Below are positions 40,159 through 50,300 of a stretch of DNA of 64,000 nucleotides, piece by piece (the first letter of the stretch is position 1; every line of letters begins with the position of its first letter). The notes under the pieces are model-generated. The model searched no databases. It saw only the letters and a program-made list of their open reading frames with translations, and had not been told where the DNA came from. This DNA comes from Amanita rubescens (taxonomy: Eukaryota > Basidiomycota > Agaricomycetes > Agaricales > Amanitaceae): positions 24,896 to 88,895 of the forward strand of contig WION01000220.1 of the NCBI GenBank assembly GCA_015039365.1, written 5' to 3'. A program made the position numbers and the translations under genes.

Positions 40159-40173
40159 ATTAAGTCGAACTTA
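40159..40173 (+). promoter_or_regulatory. Gypsy-2 primer-binding site, self-priming type
   Basis: ATTAAGTCGAACTTA immediately follows the LTR and pairs over 14 bases with TAAGTTCGACTTAA in the LTR (39934-39947), the predicted RNA 5' end. The same 15 bases follow the Gypsy-1 5' LTR. Confidence 0.75.
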
Positions 40174-40249
40174 TCAAAACGATACCCGAGTATTACCTCG
40201 TTGGTGAAACACAAGATAACTATCGAACTTCCGGAGAACCGGCCCGTAG

Positions 40250-41995
40250 GTTACCGGTCAGCCTGCAACAATTTCGGATCAACAGAGGACACCGCCTAAT
40301 CGTGCTACAAGAGGAACAAGAGGACATTATTATCTAGATCATATCGCTATCTACAACGACCCTAAGGACCACCTTTGGAAATACGCGAAAGACCACAGTC
40401 TCGTACCAACATCAGAGTTTTGGATACCACAGAGAGCCAACAGACCACCCAACAACGCATTCTATCATCGGTTCAACGACAAATACTATCTCTTAGGATT
40501 TGAAGTCGAATTCGACGAAAATACCAAACGTTGGGGAGGATATAACCCAGGCCCTGAATCAGAACTCACATACGAATTCGTACCAGACGATTTCTTCAAA
40601 GGACCAAAGTGGATAGAAGGAAACCCAGATAACTTGCCCGAAAACCTACAGCACAGAAGCGCAGTCTCTACACCGAAAGCAGCAGTCAAAACTACACCAA
40701 AAGGTAAAACTTTTGGAGTAACACAAGAAAGCGAATCAGGAACCGAATCAAGTGACGAAAACCCCGATCAGCAATTTGAAAGTTCCAGTGACCTTTCCGA
40801 ATCAGAAGACAAAACTGTTCCAGACTTACTTAGCCCAATCGATTTCAACCCGTTTGAAACAGAACAGGAGAAACCGAATTCCCCAGGACTTCAATACATA
40901 GAAGTCGATCCGAAACCCGATCTTAGTCCAGGACCACCAGTACCACCACAGAAACCGCCTACACCACCTCCAGAACCACCAATAGCTACAATGACGACGC
41001 CAGCAATTCAACCGATCCCTAGTCTCTTAGGAGAAATCCCTACCTTCACAGGAAAACGATCTCAAGCACAGGATTTCATAGATCGAATGGAGTTATTCCT
41101 AGATCTCAATCCAGGTCGCATCAACACAGATAGACTTAAAATCGGACTGACGTTATCTATGATAACCGACAAAGCTGAGAACTGGAGACGCAATCAGAAC
41201 GACGATCTTAACGATGCAGCAAAGACGGAAATAACATGGAACGACTGGACAGGATTCAAAACCAGATTCCTCAATAATTGGCAAGAAATAGATTCACCCG
41301 GAAATGCGTACACAGAATTAGTACAGCTACAAAAACGCAAAGACAAGAAAGGAAAACGAATCTCAATCCCAAAATACGTTGGTTTATTCAAAGAACTTAT
41401 AAAGAAAGCTGGAATCACAGGCAGTGCCGCTACCCACATGTTCGGACAAGGACTTGACGCCAATACGTACAGAGCAGTCGTAATGAGAGACCCTAAAACC
41501 TTGGACGAATGGTATGAAGGAGCACTTAGAGCATACAACGCCGAAACACGTATAGGCATTCTAGCAACCAACAGAGGAGGATCATCTTCACACAAACCCC
41601 CTTGAAACGAATGGGATATGGATCTCGATGCAATAATTCTTGGCGCGTTATCAAAGGATGAACGAACCCGACATATCCGCGATGGACTTTGTTTCATATG
41701 TCATAAAGCGGACCACATGTCAGGACAATGCCCCATGAGGAAGGATAAAGGATCTTACAAAGGAAAGAAGAAGTTTAATGGAAAGAAAGGAAAGAAATTC
41801 GCACACGGTCATTATATTCGAGCAACCGAAAGGGATAACGATGGCAGTAACTATGAAGACGTCGAAGAGTCTAGCCAGCATGAACAAGAAGAAGAAGAAG
41901 ACACTAGCGACAGAACGATACGCGCTATGTTAAAGAAACTCTCTCCAGATCAACGTATCAACCTCCTTATCAACGCAGATAAACCGGATTTTTGA
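40250..41995 (+). pseudogene. gag: Gypsy-2 Gag with one internal TGA
   Basis: The frame is open from 40250 through an AUG-less N-terminal part homologous to that of Gypsy-1 (NRATRGTRGHYYLD; EFWIPQRANRPPN; YEFVPDDFF; GNPDNLPENLQHR). The capsid-like region follows (EIPTFTGKRSQAQDFIDRME; SIPKYVGLFKELIKKAGITG). A TGA at 41603-41605 interrupts it, and the same frame then continues with the zinc knuckle CFICHKADHMSGQC and a basic tail to the normal stop at 41993-41995. In Gypsy-1 the corresponding region is open, so the TGA is a secondary nonsense change. Confidence 0.8.
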
Positions 41996-44322
41996 CAGTG
42001 GGACACATGTCAGTGGATGCTTGTCCCATAACTTCGGATTCAACTCCAAAGGACGATCTTTCGATATCACCTGTAATAGTACGTTCTATTTCAAGCAATC
42101 GATTATCTATCCCCCTCGAAGTTGAAACCGAAGACAACACTGAATCAATGACTGCACTGGTCGACAGCGGTGCAGAAGGTTTATTTATTAACTCTTCAAT
42201 CGCGCACAAATGGAGAAGAAAGAAACTCGCAAAATCAATCCGAGTCAAAAACGTTGACGGCACATACAATACGAATGGAGAAATTTCTGACAAGTGTTTG
42301 ATCACCATCGATATCAATGGAAAAAAGATGACCGAATGGTTCTTGGTCACTTCGCTTGGCGATCAAAACTTGATACTGGGACTTCCGTGGCTCGAGAAGT
42401 ATGACCCAATCATAAGCTGGAGGAATAGAACTCTGGAGTTCCGTAACTCCAAAGAAGACGAATGGAAGGCATCAATACGTCGGAGCATCTTGCATCAACT
42501 CGATGAAGAAGCAATGCCTAAATGGGAAGAAGACGTCGTAATTCGGTATTTGTTGTCACACAAAGGACCAGAAGAGAAGAGTCTAAGTTGGAAACCACCA
42601 TTTGAAGACATAGAAAGATGGACTGAAGAAGATTATGACGAGATCACGATTAATCGCTACTCACCAGCTCAACAAATGGAACATAAGTACAACACCGATC
42701 AGAAGGAAATCACGCTACCTCCTGAGTATCTCGAATGGAAAGAGATATTTGAAAAACAAGCGTCAGAACGATTCCCAGACCGCAGATCATGGGATCACGC
42801 AATTGAACTTCGCGAAGATTTTATACCAAAGAAAGGGAAGATCTACCCAATATCACCATTACAACAAAATACGCTTGATGAATGGATCAAAGAACAACTA
42901 GCTAAAGGATATATATGACCATCCAAATCTCCGCAGGCAGCGCCATTCTTTTATGTCGAAAAGAAGGATAGCAAAACACTCAGACCCTGCCAAGACTACC
43001 GATACTTGAACGAACATACGAAACCAAACTCTTACCCCTTACCACTCATATCCGATCTGATGCTACAACTCAAAGGATCACAATACTTTACGAAACTAGA
43101 CATCAGATGGGGATACAATAATGTTCGTATCAAAGAAGGAGACGAATGGAAAGCCGCATTCATCACAAATAAAGGACTATTCGAACCGACAGTTATGTTC
43201 TTCGGATTACGCAATTCACCGGCAACATTTCAAGCAATGATGGACAATTACTTCAGGGACTTCATGAACGAAGGATGGATCGCCATTTACATGGATGACA
43301 TCTTGATACACGCGCGCAACAAACAAGAACTCGAGAAAAGAACAAAGCTAGTACTCGCAAAATTAAAAGAACACGATCTTTACCTGAAACTTGAAAAATG
43401 CAAATTTGCTGCCGAAGAAGTAGACTTCTTAGGCATGATAATCACTAAAGACACGATAAAAATGGATCCAATAAAACTCGCTGGAATCAGAGACTGGCCC
43501 CCTCCGACAACAGTTAAACAAGTACGCTCGTTTCTTGGATTTGGAAATTACTACAGACGTTTCATATCCGGATTCGCGCACCTCGCACGACCCCTTCACG
43601 ACTTAACGAAGAAAAACAAGATATGGGAATGGACACTAGAATGTAGAGTCGCCTTCGACTCATTAAAGGAAAGTTTCGTAACAGCACCAGTACTAAAGAT
43701 GCCAGATGTCAACCAACCATTCATACTCGAAACGGACGCATCTAAATGGGCTGTCGGAGCCGCCTTAATGCAGAAAGACGAAAATGGAGACCTACACCCC
43801 TGTGGATATCTCTCACACGCACTTACGCCTACCGAACGAAACTGGCAAATCTACGACCGAGAGCTCTTTGCCATAATTTACGCCCTTGACGAATGGAAAT
43901 ATCTACTGCTTGGAGCAGAACACACACTCACTATACACTGGGATCACAAGAACTTAACCTATTACCGCGCACCACAACGTCTCACAGCTAGACAAGCAAG
44001 ATGGTGGAATAATCTTTCGAGATATAATTACCAACTAATTCACGTACCCGGAGCAAAACTAACTCAAGCGGATGCCTTATCCCGCCGACCTGATCACACT
44101 AATGGAGAAGAAGATGACGAAACAGTCACGATGCTCCCTGACTCACTATTTATCCAAGTCATCGCCGAAGATCTCCGAGATCAAGTAAAGAACGCAACTC
44201 AAACCGACGAGTTTGCTGAAACCATTAGAAGATGCTTAAAAGAGAAAGGAACAGCGCCCCTTCGCACAGCAATCACCGATTGGACCGAAGATGACAGAAT
44301 TATCCTATTTAAAAACTTGGTT
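41992..44322 (+). pseudogene. pol: Gypsy-2 Pol, one TGA and truncated before integrase
   Basis: Protease DSGAEGLFINSS near the start, reverse transcriptase with LDIRWGYNN, FGLRNSPATFQ and YMDDILIH, and RNase H (FILETDASKWAVGAAL) are present. TGA at 42916-42918 replaces the arginine codon of GYIRPSKSPQ in Gypsy-1, consistent with a CGA-to-TGA change. Codons after IILFK, where Gypsy-1 continues to its integrase, are replaced by Helitron end sequence, so the last roughly 430 residues are missing. Confidence 0.85.
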
Positions 44323-47300
44323 ATGTGGGCCGCTGCAGTGCACGGCAAGTCCGAGGCCTATTTAGGCTATTTTTATCTAATTATATCAAATCTGACATGA
44401 TGATTAACTATTAAGAGTAACTTACATTTAAAGTCAACATTCCATTCTTGAACACTATCCTCTATAAGATTAGTTTTTTGTATAGATGGCAATGGATGCA
44501 TTCTTTCCTCTGCAGTGGTATAAATTTTGTATTGTGTTTATCATACCATCATATATTGGCTCATCACCCGTAGTAATACCATCATGGAACCATGTCATTC
44601 CATTTTCATATACAATTCGAGAGGTGAAATGGAAATTTGAAAAGTAAATGATTCCTCTCAACATATATGTATGATGTTCCTGATCTATTGTCACATTGAA
44701 TCTACTATTAATCTGGAACTCATGACCTGATACATCCAAAGCTACAACTGGAAGTGCATAAGCAAATCTGAATTTTCTATATATGTTTGTTTGACATAAA
44801 TTGCATATCCCTACTATGTCTTCTCTGAAATTTGTCATCCACGATTCAGTAGATAATTCCCCCTGTGCACCAGCAACTATTAGACAACTATTGTTGCGAA
44901 GCTGAACATCTTCCACTAAGTGTTCATTGTAGCAATGTATAGATCTTTGAAGAGTATCTATTGGAGTCTCAAGTAGGATTTCCAAAAGCCTAGTGATACT
45001 AGTGTAGCGTCCCCATGCAAAGTTTATTGGAGATAACTGTTCTAATCTGAAACGTAAATTATCTCTGCTTGCATTCAATGATATCAGTCCAATATTGGAT
45101 GCTGTGAAGTTGTTTAAAAGAGGACCCATTATTCTCTCATTCATGTTTCTAAATGTATCATCCCATTTCATACAGTCACTCCTCCAAATAGCATGTAATA
45201 TGGTCAAAGCTGAATCATATGCACAGCTGTTTTCAGTCCAATAAAATCCAGAAGGTGTTAGTGATGAAACAGATATCACTTTACCTGTCTCTGTGTCTGG
45301 AGTTGTTATCTTTGCTTTTTTCTTAATCTTCTTCTCAAAAATATTGTTACTGTCTTTTTGGTTTGATTTTTTAGAATGTAAGGGACTGTTACACTCTTTT
45401 AGATTTCTCTTTTTTGATTTTAAAGGGATACTTCCTTTCGCAGGAATAAAAGAGTTTATGACATTGGTGCTACTGTCAGCAACAGAACCAAGATTGGCAC
45501 CACTTTTATTTGATTTCTTCAGTATCCTCCATTCTACATCACCTTCTATTGGGTCAAGCATAGGGTCAGATTTGCTCCATCTAATTGCTCGATGTACAGC
45601 TGAAGGCACATAAGACATCCCTTTATGCTTTCTGTAACTATGTATTAAAGTATTCCTTCTATATCCACATACATTACTTGGCAGCTTGCTCTCATGTTCC
45701 AGCTTTGTTATTTCATCTAGCAACTCCAAGTCTCTGAACTCTTGCCTCAAAGCTCTAGAAGCTCTGCCTGTTATCTTTTTTGTGTCAAAGCTTTGCAGGA
45801 TGATTGTGCCTTCAGCAGTTGCACTCCTTGAAAGTGCTGTATAATAAGCCTGATGTGATCTACAGTTTGACAGATCAACAACATTATATGGGCGAGTTTT
45901 TCCTTGTGATGCAAAGTCGGTCATGGCAAAGTTTGGAAGAACTTCTACTTGAGATCTGGACAAGCAGATTTTGCTATCATCAGGCAGTTTGCAAGTTATT
46001 GCATTTGTAGTACGAGTCAGTGGAACTACATTTAGAGGTAAACTACTTAATGTGATGTCTCTTGGAGGGTTCAATAGCTTTACAAATAGTGTCTCCAGAA
46101 TTAACTGCCCCTTAGTCCCTGTTCTTGATTGCCAACCAACAACAATAGCCTCTTGGCCATTTGTGATGCATAGTTCAGTTGCTGCATTGCACTTAATGAT
46201 GACAGGCAGCCCTATACAGAGTGCTAATTTACCTGGTACATGCTTATCAGCAGATGAATGTGGAAGATTCCATATAATATGTTGCATGTCATTAGAGATA
46301 GCAGCCAATTTCTTAGTATTTCTCTTTCTTCTTGGAGTATTTTCATCAGTTGTGACCCTTACTGAGTCTTCTGAATAGAACATAGTTAGTGTTTGATTAG
46401 TTTCTTGTGCAAACTTTATACATCCTAACCTGTTGATCTCATCTTTCTGTATGTTCCTTGCAGTGATTATTGATACATTTCTGAACTTTTCATCACAGAT
46501 TGAGGGTTTTCCTGGCACCTGAGATGTAATCCTTGATCTTAGGAACTGTATGTCATCAGGTGTGCAATCCTTGTGTCTCATATTTTCCAATGCTGTTCGA
46601 TACTTATCATCATCTTCTGTATTTTGTTGTTGTCTCATATTTTGCCTCAGAATGACAACAGTTGTTACTTGGTGCCAAACAGCTCTTCCAATTGCTTCTT
46701 CTTGTGATCTCAGGGATGTTCCAAATTGTCCTATGCTACGACTATATAGTGACACATTTTCTCCACCTATTGGTGGTGGCAGTTGTCCAAAGTCACCAGT
46801 AAATATTAAATTTATACCTCCAAAAGGCATATCTAGACGATTCATTACCCTTGCAAGCTGAGTGCTGATCCTGTATAACTCATGGCATGAAAGCATTGAT
46901 AACTCATCCAAAAATACATAATCAACACCTTCTAACCGCGTGCGGACCTGAGATAACATCTTTTCAGATGCATTTTCACTCAGATCATGTATTCCCAAAA
47001 CTGAGTGATAAGTTGATCCTGACAACAGTGCAGCTGCTGAGCCAGTTGGAGCAACTGCAATTAACCGATGGGCTTCATTTCTTGCAAGAAAGAAAGATGT
47101 AACTGCTTTGATCACTTGAGTTTTTCCTGTACCTCCAATTCCCCCAATGTACATCTTCAGTTGACCTGAGTTCTCCATTACAACATGATGTGCAATTATT
47201 TTAAATGCACGCTCCTGCTCTTGATTTAGCTTAAACTCTGTACATAAAGAGTTGATAGCTTCTTCATGAATGGTATTGTAATGTTTTCTTTCCATATATG

Positions 47301-50300
47301 ACTTGTCAATGATTTTGACAACATTAGGTTTACCATTTGAGACACCTTCTTCTGCTGCACCAGATTGATAGTGTTTGTTTCTCTCTTGAATCACTCTTTG
47401 CTTTTCCAGTTGTACAATTGCCTTCCAATCAGATGCTTTCAAGTTTGCTGAATTGATTGGCTGTATTGTATTGGAATCAATCTGAGAAGAAATTTCATTT
47501 GTCCAACCTGTTTGACGCATCACTGCCCTGATATCTGCCATTTCTTTTTGGAGCTTTAATTCCTTGGATCCTAGTATGTTTTGATTGGTGTCAATGCCAT
47601 CATTTAATTGAATCTCATCGGCATAACAGTCTAGTGTTATTTCTTCTTCATTAGTTTCTATATTTTCACCAAACATGAACAATGCTGTTCCCTTCCCTGC
47701 TTTCATTTGAGCACGATAGTCATCTCGAGCATCAAGGCACTCATACTTAATATTAAAGTTTTTCATCAATTGACACTGTCTTATTGTAAACTTGTGATTT
47801 ATAAAGGTATCATCCCAAGAACTATCGGTGTCTTTTAATGATTTTCCTGTTCGCCATGGTTTGAATAAAGTCAGCATTGTCATGCAATAGTATTCTCTGT
47901 TACCCTGGTCACATCTTGGTAATGTGCCTCCTATAAAATTTACCACCATATTCTCTTTGTCAGGGTTAACATGAGTTACATGTGTTTCAAACAAGGGATG
48001 CAACTTCTTGAAATAGAATGTATTATTTTGCAGTTTCTTAGACTTTTCATCACTTTCATATTCACTATTTTCATATTCGACATCTTCATCAATTATTTCA
48101 GGCTCAGATTGACAGTGATCACTATCTTCACAATCTTCTTCAGTAAAAGCATCATTTATCTGACTTGTCTTATTCTTTGAAGCACAGGAAGACACATGCT
48201 TTCGTTCACATCTTCTAACCCAGTCATACAAACACATGTTTTCTAATACATCTGGCCTGTAAATGTAGTCATAAATGGGTGAGAAACCAACGATTCTCTT
48301 TTTGACTTTTAAAATTGCAACTTTACTATTTAATGTAGATGCCACTTCAGAGTCCCACACACTATGCACCTCATTAACAAATGTTTTCCAGTAGAAAGGG
48401 ACAAATTTATGTGAGGTATAGTGATCTGGATTGCCAAGCAGGTACATGCATACCATTGGTCCTCCCATTTCTGATTTGGTGGACAGCAAGTTTACCATTT
48501 TTGTCAGCAATTGTCGAGCTTTCTCCTTTTCAGAAATAGAACTTCCAATGATTTCCTGATTTCTATCAAATATGCTTTTTATAGTTTCAAACACTACATG
48601 AGTTTTCAAGCTGCTTTTAGTAATATAGTCAGAAATATAGACAATAACTGCCTTTAATGCAGTACCTGACCACATGCTTGTTACATCTGTGTTGCATCTG
48701 AAAATATATGTCAAATAAGTAGTAATGAAGTTCATCCAAGGTTCACCTTTTTTTAGGTTCAGAGCCCCAGATTCTGGATCAATTTGAGTCACTTCAAAAG
48801 TGGGCCTTGGAAAACGTGCTTTGCATGTTCCATATTTGTTGTCTCTACACCCCACATATGCCACCCTTTTGTTAATTGAACCATCCTTGTTTAATCCTCT
48901 ATCACAGTTGTGAATGTTTGACTTGCTGACAATTTCATCCACTACAAGTTCAAATTTTTTCCACCAAGATTCAATATCATAGCATTTCTGACAGGCATTA
49001 CATTCAGAGGGGCATATTGGAGGAGGGGGATCAGGCAATGTTTCAGTAGGGTCTTTATAGTCATCTGATTTACTGATGTTCTCCACTCTTTCTAAGATTT
49101 CATCTTTTGTCCCTGTCAAAAATTCTCCAATCTGACAACTTTCAATCCATGCAATGATTTTTTGTTGGAAGTCAGAGTTTGGATCTAGAATGAGGTCACG
49201 CATTTCCTGTGGTGTCAAGTTTCCTTTAATCCAGAGCATCATATGTAAATGAAGAGCCAATCTGCCTTGCTGTTCAACAGTACCATAGAATGCTTTTGTA
49301 TGACCATACAAGCCCAAATGTGTAGAACCCACTCCCAGAACATCAGAAATAAATGTGCACACCAAAAAGTGAAAAAACCTTGCACATGCCACAGGATTTC
49401 TGCAAATGCGCCTTAAACGTTCATCATAAGGGAGGCTAATTGGTTCAAACAATTCCTCATTTCCAGCATAGTAAATGCAAACAGGATGTTTTACATCTGC
49501 GGGAGATAATGTGATATACCAAAAGGGTGCTCCACAGTGTGCAACCAAAGACCAAATCTCATTTCTCATCCACTTCTTGCTTGTATTAGATCCTTTAACT
49601 TTACCAGAAACATGATCTAAATCTCTAATCAGTTGAAAACACTTTTTTTCTGCTTCAGTATTTGGCTCAACAAAGTCATCCTTTGACAAGCGATGAATGA
49701 TTGAGTTCAGTGCATCAGGATCAATACTTAGAAGTCTCCCTGATATGTCATCAAAAATGCGCTTTTCAGCCAGCAGAAATCCATTAGTTGTTGCTGCTTT
49801 AACTTGCTCATGACTAAATGCCACAAAAGGGAAATTAGGATCTGTTTGAAATCTTTTATCATGATACATAAGCAGACGTCTTTTGTGTTCAGCATCTGAT
49901 AATCTTGGTACACTTCCTATACCACCTAATCCATAAGGAAAAAGCCAAGGAAACATTTGAGGATATAAATGGGGATTCTTCCAGATGCTTTCAGCTTGAG
50001 CGCCATGTCCTACAGCAAGAATCTTGCCTTGATTGTTTAAATGATGCATTGCCTTAGCTTTAGCTTCAGTTAATGACATAATTTTAAGTTGCTCTCCTGT
50101 TAATCCATGCACTGTAAATGAGCACATACCTTCCTCTGTACCATCTTCTTCCTCTACATCATGCACACTTGTACCCTCAGCAGTTTTATTGGTGAACAAT
50201 TGTTTGAATTCTACACTAACTGGAGGCATATCTTCAGGATAGCTTTCAAGGTTTGATTCAGATAAACACACATCTGCATAATCAGCATGATTTAGAATAA

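Larger units (their letters stand above)
39642..44322 (+). mobile_element. Gypsy-2: chromovirus copy, 3'-truncated at the Helitron
   Basis: A related but diverged sibling of Gypsy-1 in plus orientation: LTR (39642-40158), self-complementary primer site, gag and pol up to about the end of RNase H. Similarity to Gypsy-1 stops abruptly after the codons for IILFK near 44320, where the Helitron begins. No integrase, chromodomain or 3' LTR occurs on the other side of the Helitron within the window. Two in-frame TGA codons (41603 and 42916) show decay. Confidence 0.9.

Noticed and set aside
39642..44322. Gypsy-2 as an intact autonomous element
   Set aside because: It has two in-frame TGA codons and lacks integrase, chromodomain and 3' LTR.
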